From: Craspedostauros australis
Taxonomy: Eukaryota > Bacillariophyta > Bacillariophyceae > Mastogloiales > Achnanthaceae
Reading direction: 5' to 3'
Length of the DNA: 64,000 nt
NCBI GenBank assembly: GCA_026770025.1
Contig: JAMXDE010000024.1
Coordinates: 186,001 to 250,000, forward strand
Below, in pieces: positions 52,348 through 62,667 of the stretch. The notes under the pieces are model-generated. The model did no database searches, was not told the DNA's origin, and was given only the letters and a program-made list of their open reading frames with translations. A program made the position numbers and the translations under genes. The stretch's first letter is position 1. Each line of letters starts with the position of its first letter.

Positions 52348-53826
52348 ATGATCCACATCAACCTCACACAAACACTGATGTATGCTCTACGCGCACCCCA
52401 GACAACTCCAGCCGGGATGAAGATGAGGATGAGGATGAAGATGAGGATCAAGACGAGCATCAATCTCCATCTCGTGTTCCTTGCCTTCAGCATCGTGAAT
52501 CTCTCCACGAGGCTACCGCAGTGCTCGGCGACGAATATCGTGGAATCCACGGTGATCACGATCCCGCCACCTCCCTTCGCGCCGGAAGAAATGGAGCGTG
52601 TTTCGCCCGCATTGCAAGCAGCGAAGCAATGCATCCAGTACTCCGCCCAACAAAGAGATCCAAGCCTCTGGAGCATCGCGCCGCAGCTCGCCTTGATGAA
52701 GAATCGGACTGCCACATGCGATGATGGACACGTCGATACCGTCGTCAATGTCCTTGCCTTCCAACGATGCGACGCACCGTGCAATGCATCCGCGGAAGTG
52801 CTGTCCACCATCCAGCTCGGTTGCGCCAACGGCACCTTCGATGCGGTCCTCGACATGACGTGCGCGGCATTGCGATGCGAGTCCGACCAGGACTGCCGCG
52901 ACGATCGTTGGTGTCAACCCAGCGCCTTCACGCACAACGTCTGCACTGCCTACGCAAAGGAAGGCGCCAACTGCGAACCACAGCGATGTCTGCCGGGTCT
53001 CATCTGCGGTCCACCGAAGTCCACGTCCAAGGCCAATGGCGTGTGTGTCGATCCCAAGAACATCCTCGAGCCACCAAAGCAACCATGCGAAACGGACGAC
53101 GACTGTTCCGACACGACGTGGTGCCGCGCCGTCGATCAGACCGATCGTTTCAAGACCTGCGTGCCGTACGTTGCCGAAGGAGCGAGATGCGACGGTTTCT
53201 TTCCGTTCTATTTGCGTGAGCGGTGCCCTCCCTCCTTGGTGTGCAAGTTCGAACCGCTGCCCGACACCGATCCTGCCTTGGCTCCTGATCATTCCGGTGT
53301 ATGCCGTGCCGTCCTCGATGAAGACATGGTCCTGCAAGCTGTGGAATCATGTCTCTCCAATGCCACGCAGGTTGGGTTCGAAGAGGAAACGATCCGCGAA
53401 GCATGCGACGATGATAAGCACGCAAAGTCCGTTGATGTCATAGATCTTGCACATGACAAACATCTCGCGACCGTTCTCTTCGACTGCGATGGCAACATCG
53501 TGTCGCAGCAGTGTCATGGTGGCAGTGAGGCAGATCCTGTGACACAAATTGATCAATCCGATGATGCGGCTGGTTTGTCCGACGATGCCGTCATTGGCTT
53601 GACGGTCGCGGCCGGCATTGTGGGTATGGCCATCGTCGCAATGCTCCTTCATTGCAGGACGGGCAAGGTTCCAAGCGCGGCATCCGAAACGGGAGCGCAA
53701 ACAAAAGTTTTGCCGCCGAACAACGCAACGAGCACTGACGGAGGCAACAGCACCAAGCTTCCGGCACGTGATATCATGGATACAGACTCCGAGGACATCG
53801 AGGCGGCGGCAAACGAGTCCGATTGA
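52348..53826 (+). CDS. Cys-rich single-pass membrane protein
   Basis: A 492-residue intronless protein. The N-terminus is odd: MKMRMRMKMRIK (from a GATGAGGAT-type microsatellite) precedes the hydrophobic INLHLVFLAFSIV, so the signal or anchor starts near residue 30. The true start could be the internal Met at about 24. The luminal part has a first pair of cysteines (CAALRC, then CRDD-x-WC). Two repeats of a Cys-rich module follow: ESDQDCRDDRWC to VCVDP, and ETDDDCSDTTWC to GVCRAV. These recall Dickkopf/colipase-like disulphide folds, which are common in protist surface proteins. A transmembrane helix (VIGLTVAAGIVGMAIVAMLL, about 412-432) is followed by a ~59-residue acidic tail. It is probably a surface receptor or adhesin; the function is unknown. 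Confidence 0.8.
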   Translation: MIHINLTQTLMYALRAPQTTPAGMKMRMRMKMRIKTSINLHLVFLAFSIVNLSTRLPQCSATNIVESTVITIPPPPFAPEEMERVSPALQAAKQCIQYSAQQRDPSLWSIAPQLALMKNRTATCDDGHVDTVVNVLAFQRCDAPCNASAEVLSTIQLGCANGTFDAVLDMTCAALRCESDQDCRDDRWCQPSAFTHNVCTAYAKEGANCEPQRCLPGLICGPPKSTSKANGVCVDPKNILEPPKQPCETDDDCSDTTWCRAVDQTDRFKTCVPYVAEGARCDGFFPFYLRERCPPSLVCKFEPLPDTDPALAPDHSGVCRAVLDEDMVLQAVESCLSNATQVGFEEETIREACDDDKHAKSVDVIDLAHDKHLATVLFDCDGNIVSQQCHGGSEADPVTQIDQSDDAAGLSDDAVIGLTVAAGIVGMAIVAMLLHCRTGKVPSAASETGAQTKVLPPNNATSTDGGNSTKLPARDIMDTDSEDIEAAANESD

Positions 53827-54141
53827 GGATTTATTTCCCATTGCTTTCGCAATAGACGCATGCTTACGTCCGCACTTGCACAGTCCTAGAGGTACACGCA
53901 CAGTTAGAATAGAGTGGAGGAAGTATAATAGAAGCAGCGGTGCTGGACGTTTACCAAAACATGAATTTCATTTGATGATGATTATCGCTACCACACGGGG
54001 CTGGCGAGGAGCACATCGCAACCATCAATAAATCAACGAATCAATAAGCATACCCCCGCGTCTCAAGCACTGTCGTGCTGAGCACTTGTGTCATACAGAA
54101 TCGAGTGAACGGCACTCGTGACGTCGATCAGGCTGCTCAAT
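53827..54141. other. Short intergenic between converging genes
   Basis: About 315 bp with AATAAATCAA and CAATAAGC near 54027-54050 that could serve as polyadenylation signals on the plus strand. Confidence 0.4.
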
Positions 54142-57100
54142 TTACACGAAGCCTGCCATGCCTCCAAGGTCTTCCTCCGGGGTGCGGGTGTCGCCCGCGG
54201 TGAGGCCTGCACCGCTCAATATGGTGTTGCTCACTTTCGGTTTCTTCGTGCCCGGGTCTTGGGAATCGCCCTTGATTTTCTTGTTCGTATCGTCAACCGG
54301 CGCCTTGGTTTTCTTGTCCATACCACCTTTGTTTTTCTTGTCGATGCCGCCCTTGATGCTCTTCGAATCGCTGGATGACGACGGCGCAGCCGATGGAATG
54401 CTGGACACCAGCTCTGCGATTGTCGGGGCCGAGGTTGGATTGGATGTCGGTCTTGATGTTGGGACTCGCGTGGGGACGGCCGTTGGGTTTGATGTTGGCT
54501 TTGCGGTCGGATTGGAAGTTGGCCCACTGGTTGGCGTGGAGGTTATCTTTTTCGGGCCAGTCGGAGCGCTTGTAGGCGCCGATGTTGGGCTCGACGTCGG
54601 CCCACTTGTCGGTGCACTGGTTGGATTTGATGTCGGTCTTGATGTTGGGTTCGCGGTTGGATTTGATGTCGGCATGCTGGTAGGTCCAGAAGTGGACCCC
54701 GGTGGGTTGGTTGGAGCACTGGTCGGTGCCGATGTGGGTTCTGGCGCGACGAACACCGTCGGTGCGCTGGTAGGTGCCGAAGTTGGGTTTGAAGTCGGCG
54801 CGCTAGTCGGTGCTGACGTCGGGTTCGCGGTTGGATTTGATGTCGGCACGCTGGTAGGTCCAGAAGTGGACCCCGGTGGGTTGGTTGGAGCACTGGTCGG
54901 TGCCGATGTGGGTTCTGGCGCGACGAATACCGTCGGTGCGCTGGTAGGTGCTGAAGTTGGGTTTGAGGTCGGGTTTGACGTTGGTGCCGATGTCGGGTTC
55001 GCGGTTGGATTTGATGTCGGCGCGCTGGTCGGTGCGCTCGTCGGAGCCGAAGTCGGCATCGAGGTTGGTGCGGGAGCTCCTGTCGGTGCGCTGGTAGGTG
55101 CTGATGTTGGGTTCGCGGTTGGATTTGATGTCGGCGCGCTGGTCGGTGCGCTCGTCGGTGCCGATGTCGGGTTTGATGTTGGTGCCGACGTCGGATTTGA
55201 TGTAGGGTTGGAGGTTGGATTCGATGTCGGATTCGATGTTGGCGCCGACGTTGGGTTTGGCACTGGCATTATGGTTGGCGCCGAAGTCGGATTTGATGTG
55301 GGGTTGGAGGTTGGATTCGATGTCGGTGCAGAGGTTGGTTCCATTGGCGTGACCATGCTTGGAACGGTGAACTCCAGCGCACCCACAAATGAACGGAAAT
55401 TATTGAAGAATCCTATATCATCGCTGGAACGGCCATTGAACACATTGAACGGGCAGGCGCGGCAGTCGAAGTCGGAGCTTGGGACGGCGATGTCAGTGCC
55501 AGTAGAGACGCCCGCGAGCTGCTGGGGAGCATCGATCCGAAATGAGACCCTACCATCGGCAGCGGTGAGTGCCAACGGGGTACCGAACTGGATTGAGTCA
55601 GAGTACTCGTACGGGCCCTTGGGTTCGATGGATCCTGACGCCAGCGCTGTCCAAGAGGCAACGTCGAGAGGCGTGGACTGCCATGAGTTGGGACTGTAGT
55701 AGATCGCGTAGTTCTCGTTGTTTCCGATGAATCCGAGGGTGATCCTGATGGCCGAAATGGTGACGTCTGAGGTAATGTCAACATTGAACCGGAAGGTCGT
55801 GATGACAGTCGAGAGGATAACAAGCGGGGGGTTGATGTTGGACCAGTACTCGAGACCATTTGGGGCTGGCGCCGGGGTGGGCGCGGTAGTGATGGAGGAT
55901 GGGTTGATGGAGTCGACGACCGACACTTGGGCACAGATTTTGTCAGGATTGAATGAGTCGATGTCATTGACGACGACTGTGACACCCGTGAGACCACCGG
56001 TAGTGATGGTGTACGACTCGCCTCTGCCCAGTTTTGCAACCAGCTCGGAAGCTATGGGCGATGTCGATACCGGCACCTGCGTCACCGCCACCTTGTTGAT
56101 GGCCTCAAAGGTTTGCTTGTTGAATCCGGCGGCTCTGTTGAACGCGACGAAGTAGTCAAACGCCCCGTTGGGATCATCGATCTTGATCAGAACTTCGTAA
56201 CTGGTGTCAGCTGGGTCGTAATCAACCACGCCACATAGTCTTCCATCGAAGCTTGGTGATCCTCCAGTCAGCTCAGTGCTCTGGCTGCTGTACCAACCGA
56301 GCTCCCAACTTTTCGCACCTGCACAGCCGCACCGTCAACATGTGAATTGTTAGCGGTATGTGCACGCACATGGGTCGCATGCAATCAAAGTAACAGAAAT
56401 AAGAAGGAGCGATTCGGAGTGAGAGGACATGCGTGTGCTTGCAGGGTCATGGAACAGGATGGCAGAGGCGAACAGGCTGCATGGCTTAGATGGAAGACCT
56501 GTTATGGATACCAATGTATTGGTAACCCTTTCGTCAACCAAGAATCACGAAGCATCACCAAGAACGCACCGTTGAAACCCTTTACTTCGGCACTCGAGAT
56601 TCTGCCGTTGGCATCAGGAAGGCCAAACCCGTTGGACAGCCCCATGATGGCGCTGTTGATGCATAAATGTGTAAATGAACGTGTTTCGAATTTGCCAAAT
56701 GTAGTATCATAGCATCGCACGAGTATAAGAGAATGGAAAGAGAGGTGTGAGCTTGAGCATGAAGTTGTTGGCAGATGCGGTGAGAGTGTCCAAATATGGC
56801 AACGTCTTTGGGCAGACGTGTCACACGCAGACACGCCATTTGTTGAGAATCGTCCGGTCTGGAAAGGCGTGTACTTACGAGTGGTCGCCGTATTCCCCTC
56901 CTTCATTCGAATGGCTGTTGGTCGTGTCGTGTCGGAAAGTCAGCGAAGTGTAATGCAGTGAATTCAGATAGCGCGACGACACACCAACGGAAGGATGATG
57001 CGGGCATGCAAGCGAAAACAAAGAACGGAAGAAGACTTGGAGGTGAGGTGTGATGTACATTGAGTATGATGAAGGCATGGTTGTCGCGGTGCATGGCAAT

Positions 57101-58789
57101 CGTATCAAGGCCAGTGCCAAAGGCTAGTATGGTGGGAGCTGCTGCATGGTGCCAGCCAATTGCTTCCCTCCGCGCATCGCCTGGTTGACAGTAGAGTGCT
57201 GCTACTTACCGCAGGCATAAGTTGTGACCAATCTCGTGCAGAATCGTCATCATGTGAAAGGCCGCGTGGTCCACATTATTTGCGAACCCGTTGTACTGAG
57301 AGAAAGTCTGTCCGATCGATGCAAAGGCTGAAATGTGTTGTGGACACGGCGTGTTCATGTTTGCACCGGCCGCGCATGTTGGGTGGAAGTCAGAAGAGGA
57401 CGCATCGTCGTTGTTAGTGGTGTTGGTGTGGTTGTAATCGATGATGGACATGGCAAGATGAACAGAGTACAGTTTTGTTGGTATCGTACCATGACAATGT
57501 GGTAACGAAGCAATGAGGGCAGGCAGCACTTGGAACGCCAGCATGCGAGCATCTGTGGAGAGAGTGTTGCAGCTGCTCCGCAGTACACGTTGATGCCACA
57601 CCGGCATTGGTGCAACGGCGTACATGAAACTTACCATACCAATCAAGGCTGGCGTCGGTAGAGCTCCGACGGACACCGTACGGCATGATGTAGAGGAAGT
57701 GCTCGTAGTCGTTGAAGATGTTGATGGTGTTCTGAAGGTAGTCTTCGATAGTTGTGCGCACTTCGTTGGCGTTGGTGGAGGCTGAGTTCAGGTTGACGGA
57801 AACATCCAGGATGCCGTCGGGAGCGGAAACGCCGGACGGGGCCGGGGAAGAGAAGGAGATCTGGCTGAACGAAATAGCTTGGTATTGCTGGGTGAAGGGG
57901 ACGAATTGGTTGATGACGTTGTTGAGGATGTCCGCTCGGCTGACGCTCAGTGCGCCGCTATTCAGCACCGGGCGGATGATGAGATATCGTTTGTTCCCGG
58001 TGGGCGTGATGCCGTTGAGGCGGCGTTGGGCGGCAGCATCATTGGTCCCGGACTGTGATTCTTCGGCAAGCATCCGGCTGCCAGTCGACTGCGAGCTGAT
58101 GGTCATGTCATCGATGGTGGTGCCCGCAGGCAGTTCGAGCTTGAGCTCGTGGGGGTTGATGACAGCACCATCCGCGAAGAGCGTGAATTGATTGGCCCTG
58201 GTGGTGAAGGCGTTGGCCTGCTCCATCCACTGGGCTGTCATGCCAGCCACATCCAAGCTGATGGGGCCGAACTTGCGAGCGTCAGGTCCCTGCAGGGTGC
58301 ATGAGAAGTCTCGTGTGTCCGAACCTCCGACGTAACTGGTGAAGACCTCCGTGATGAGGCATGGCGTTTGAAGCACATCAGGAGCTGTGGCCGATGTACG
58401 GCGAACAAATCCACTGTGGATCTGGTGATCCTGCGACAGAATAGAGTGGAGTGGTGTCGATTGGCAGGCAGGGCATGATGTTACAACAACTGTGAGAGTT
58501 GAGAGGACGAGGACGGCAATGACGGCAATGACGATGGCGACGAAAGAAGCGGTTTGGTGGAAAGTATGCTCGTATGTACGGAATGGTATGGAATGGAACC
58601 ATCAATCATCCGATGGCAAGCTGAGACAAGCAACAGCATCGGCATCATTCATGGTCAAGGATGACTCTTCCTCCTGCCCGACCATGCTTTGTTTTGGTAC
58701 ACACTCACAGTTGTGGATGTGGCGGTGCCTCCAATGCAGACGATTGCTGCGCTGAAGAGGCCCGCGATGGCATGGGCATTGAACATCAT
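54142..58789 (-). CDS. Secreted M11 (gametolysin-type) metallopeptidase with PT-repeat tail
   Basis: Zinc protease of the cell-wall-lysin family. Six exons read on the minus strand: 58789-58709, 58430-57635, 57552-57210, 56914-56879, 56652-56570, 56318-54142. All junctions are GT-AG and keep frame (phases 0,1,2,2,1), giving 1171 residues. Exon 1 is a signal peptide (MMFNAHAIAGLFSAAIVCIG). Exon 2 is the propeptide and start of the catalytic domain. The zinc site HEIGHNLCLRH (398-408) spans the exon 3/4 junction, followed by SNEGGEYGDHS and the Met-turn SAIMG. Exon 6 resumes at GAKSWELGW and runs to a lectin/CUB-like C-terminal region. A long SNPT/SAPT tail (about 771-1073) and a Lys-rich end follow. 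Consensus HExxHxxGxxH has Cys in place of Gly at position 405. Exon 3 may hide another small intron (GTACG near 57470). Confidence 0.8.
54420..55345 (-). repeat. Pro-Thr-Ser (SNPT/SAPT) coding repeat
   Basis: Degenerate 12-bp units in the tail of the M11 gene. Within it, a ~180-bp block starting TVFVAPEPTSAPT and containing NPPGSTSGPTS occurs twice, so larger segments have also duplicated. Confidence 0.9.
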
Positions 58790-60516
58790 GGCTGGGATCA
58801 GATGGTCTGTATGCAACGATGTGGGATGGTGTTTGTTACGAAGTGATTAAGGACAGCAACTTGATGACTCCTTGGTTCAACAGACGAAAGACTGGAGGTT
58901 GTGCAAGGTGACTTTTTGTGAGCTGTCGACATCGGCATGAAGAGGAGCCAACGCAACAGCTACAGCCAACACAGGAGTGCCACAGCATGCGATTGTATCG
59001 TTGTATCGCCGTATCGTTCGCCACAGCGGAGCAACCAAAGCGCGAAGGAGCACCAAGGCAACAAGGGAGACGTTTCATGGATGTTTGCGTCGCTCGTATC
59101 GTTTGTATCGTTTGTATCGTTTGCATTGGTCGGACCGCAAGCAGGAACCGGTGGAGAAAAGATGGGAGGATCTGTTGCCAAATTTTTGTGGATGGTTTGA
59201 ATTGCATGCAGGTGTGTCACACACATGTAATCATTGATAACGGAGGCCATATATGCCAAGGGTGGACCTCTCGGCACTTAATCATTCCGGTGACTGGGAG
59301 ATTGTGTCATCGTCGCCAAAGCTTTCATTCGGAATAAATGCCATCTTCATACTTGCGTGTGCCTTGCACGATGTTGCCAGACGCGCCTGTTGTTTCAAGA
59401 GCGTAAAGCACGGTACTGTGGTAGCCATCGCGCGACAACACAACAGCCCAACGGAACCACAACCGTTCGGTATTGGCGCACGTGCACACGGATAGATCGG
59501 CGCGGACAACAAACGTCTCTCTTCCCGATCGGACGAACAAAAATCAACGCACGAATGGTCGCAACAGAAGCGCTGAGGCGTCACAACTTGTATCAATCTG
59601 TCGCTGCCTGGAGGAGGAGTCCTTGCCAACGGATGATGTGATGGCGATTCTGCTTGTTCTCCGATCTGTGCAATGACACGAGTGTTGCGTCCATGTTCAT
59701 GTTCACGTTCATGTTCATGTTCATGTTCATGTTCATGTGCGACTTATCATCTACTATTGTAGTCGGCACGGACGTGCTCGTACAAAGATCCGAGAGAGAT
59801 GGATGCGATGGTGCCAAAGCACACGAGAGCGTTGTTGTGCGCTGCGAGCGAGTTCGGTTTCCGTTTCGATTGTCGACGCGTCTCCAAGTTTTTGCCGCCA
59901 TCGGCATTCGGAGTTTTTATGTCGCAGACACCTTGTGGGTCTTTGTCACATGAACATCGGCACAGCTTCGATGTCATTTTTTGCGAACAGACCCACCACC
60001 GTCTTGATCACGAGTGCGGGCGCGAGTCCAAGCGCAACAGCGCAACTGCTATCCCATGGTACAAGCGAGATAGCGTGGAGTGGTGAAGAGGAGAGTCGAG
60101 CAGATGATGCTCCATTCGCCACATTTGCACCAGTCAACAGGATGAGGATGAAACGCAGCAACCTGAAGTGCATAATCGTAGAAAGGAGTCATTGTTGTGA
60201 TTCCACAACATGATGGGGTACAGTAGTTGTTATTGCAATTGCACGTGCAGTACGACTACACGTACTACGGCTATGACAGTATCGGTACTCTGTGTTCATA
60301 GGATGAGCACGATCTACATGCATGTCATTGGCAACCCCGGATAAGCATCTCATTATTGGATGACACCTGTGATGCCGACAACCCTTGATGCACGAACCAC
60401 TTCCACATGAATCCACCCTTCACTGCTGAATCTTGGAATGGCGAGGACACGATGGGGAAGAGGATGCGTTCATCAGGACCACGTCCTGCGACGACTAAAA
60501 TTGCGGCGTCCGCACT
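58790..60516. other. Intergenic with short repeats, no gene seen
   Basis: Contains CGTTTGTATCGTTTGTATCG at about 59094-59125 and a (TGTTCA)n run at 59692-59738. Frames on both strands are short and motif-free. Confidence 0.5.
59692..59738. repeat. (TGTTCA)n hexanucleotide microsatellite
   Basis: Seven to eight copies of CATGTT/TGTTCA, one with a T-to-C change. Because the unit is 6 bp, frames run through it on both strands (MFMFMF, MNMNMN), giving spurious peptides. Confidence 0.95.
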
Positions 60517-62667
60517 TCAAGCACACTCGTGGTTGACGTTGTGAGGGTGCAGATGAATCCATACGTACATGCCGATCAGTTCACCCTCCACGATTGGGAG
60601 CTGCTCGCTCTTCATGCGATCCAGTCGTTTGCTCGTGACAGCGATGGTCTTGCGGCTCGTTTCGTCCTTCACTATGGCCATGTTGGGCCAGATGAGAACG
60701 GGGTGCTCTGCGGGAGAGGCGAGGGTCCAGTCCAGTTCCGGGAAACCCGTCCCGCCGCCCTTCTCCGGTGCCTGCAAACAAACGAACATCGTGAGGAGTT
60801 TGGGTCCGCCATGATGCCATTCATCGTGTACGGAGTAGTCCAGATGTGGAGAATACCGCGGCAGGTTCACGATGTCAGCCTGCGACGCGTCGCGCCGGTA
60901 TCGAACGAACTCAAATGCAGACACCATGTCGGACGTGTGGAGATCCAGAGCCTGCGAAATCTTGCGTCGGATCCTCGATGTCCTTGGGAACAGGTTGCTG
61001 CAGGTGGTGTGACGCTTCCGGCAGTCCAAAACCTGGCCTGATGCGACAATCGGCGTCGCGCCGCCGCCGCTGTTGCCGCCCTTCTTGTTCGATCCTGACC
61101 GGAACGGGGTGATGCGGGATGCCATCACTTCCGTCGCATTCTCCCACGGAATGATCTGATCCTCCACCTGCATGAGTCCCAGTATGCCCTTGAGAGTGAT
61201 GGAATCGATGATCGGGTTCAACGACGACATCGCCACGACCCATTCGTCCTGGTACGGTTCTCCTGCTTTGGAACCCACCAGGACTTCGGTATCCTGCCGC
61301 GCCGTCAGATGTGTGTAGAACGACGGGATCAGCTGTAGCTGCTTCTGCTCAGAAAGCTCGTACTGTTCCTTGGGGTTGGGCGTGCGGTGGCAACGACGGT
61401 ACAGGTCGATTTGATCGCAAGCGCGGCACGCCAGCGAACAGTGCTGCAGGAAGTAGTTGAGATTCTTCCTATCCAGCAAGCCTTCTTCGCTGCCCTTGGC
61501 TTCGTAGCAGCTCCCGCCACTCTGCATGATCCAGTTCATGCAGTCATGATCCCTGTTGTTGCATACCCGCTTGGCACCCAGCAACTCCATCGGCAACTCG
61601 CGTGAATACCGCTCCATGTCGCGGATGCCATCCCGCACATCCTCCTCCAGCTGCTTGGCGTCCGCATGCGGTACATCCGCGCCGCTCGCACTCGCCGCAT
61701 CCTTCGCCAGCGGTATCATCTGCCACATTCCGAACTCCGTCTGACTGTACCGCTGTTTGCGCTGCTCCAGCTCCAGTCGCGACTCCATAGCTGTCGGTGC
61801 AGTGGTGGGCACCAATTCGCTGGGCGGTTGCTGTCGTTGCTGTGACGAGAATGGGAGAGCGCCGGGTGCGTCATAGTCGTAGCATTGCCAGCAGCTCATG
61901 GGGCATGCGTGCATCATGTAACCGGGGTTTGCCAAGCATTCGATGGATGCACCCCATTGTGGACACTTGGGATTCAGATCTTTGCATGGTTCTGTCGGTG
62001 CCGCGATGCATTCGCCGCAGCTTTTGCGACAGTTGGAGAACATCTAATGAGAGGGAGGGAGGGAGGGAGAGAGAAAGAGAGTAGAGTATTAGTATGTAGA
62101 CAAGCCAAGAGGAGGAGAGAGCATGTATCGGTATGGTGCAGTGGTGGATGATGATCGCAATGAAATCTCAATTGCGATGACGATGGAGGAGGGCGATGGA
62201 AGCGAATGGATGACTGAGTAGACGAACACATGACAAAGTTGCGATGCCCTCTCTCCAGAGAGTAGTATGGCACAGGTGCCAACCGCCTTCCTCGTACTGT
62301 ATCAAGAGCATTGGTAGCGTGGACACAACATGCCACGAAAGGAAAGACTCACCCAGGTCGGATTGACATGACATTCGCCTCTCATGGCGAATTCTTTACA
62401 CTTCGTATCGCCGTATTCGTTGACGCACTTCTCGTCATCATCATCATCATCATCGCGGCCGCCGCTGGTGCTGGTGCTCCCATCGGGGTTGACTGTAACG
62501 CTGGAGGTGGACGATGAAGCCGTCGCTCCTGGAATCACCAGCTGTAGCAACAACAGCAGTAGCAGTACAGCCACCAGTGCGGGTATCGCCGTTGATGAAT
62601 GCACCCTGGCAAAGCTTCGCCTTCTCTTCTTCGTTGTTGTCATCATCATCGCCACGGTCGTGGTCAT
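60517..62667 (-). CDS. ShKT-domain prolyl 4-hydroxylase-like protein, probably lacking part of the iron site
   Basis: Two exons (62667-62353, 62043-60517) joined by a GTGAGT...TTAG intron in phase 0; 613 residues. A hydrophobic segment (IPALVAVLLLLLLLQLVIPG) forms a signal anchor or peptide. Three Cys-rich ShKT-like modules follow: residues about 80-117 (split exactly by the intron), 124-159 and 265-315. The C-terminal half is a P4H alpha-subunit-type 2-oxoglutarate dioxygenase fold: RIRRKISQALDLHTSDMVSA, then FVRYRRDASQ and YSPHLDYSVHD with the HxD pair at 505-507. The usual distal His (…H-x-x-LPV…) is Ser/Glu here (KSEQLPIVEGE, 583-593), and the Lys that binds 2-oxoglutarate is Leu. The enzyme may be inactive, or use other residues. 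It lies beside genes for Pro-rich secreted proteins. Confidence 0.8.
62049..62082. repeat. Purine (GGGA/GA)n run in an intron
   Basis: On the minus strand this is a CT-rich tract directly before the 3' splice site of the P4H-like gene, and so serves as its polypyrimidine tract. Confidence 0.9.

Noticed and set aside
54158-55699. A 513-residue plus-strand frame rich in VGADVG
   Set aside because: Antisense of the SNPT/SAPT tail of the M11 gene. The splice model on the minus strand is far better supported.
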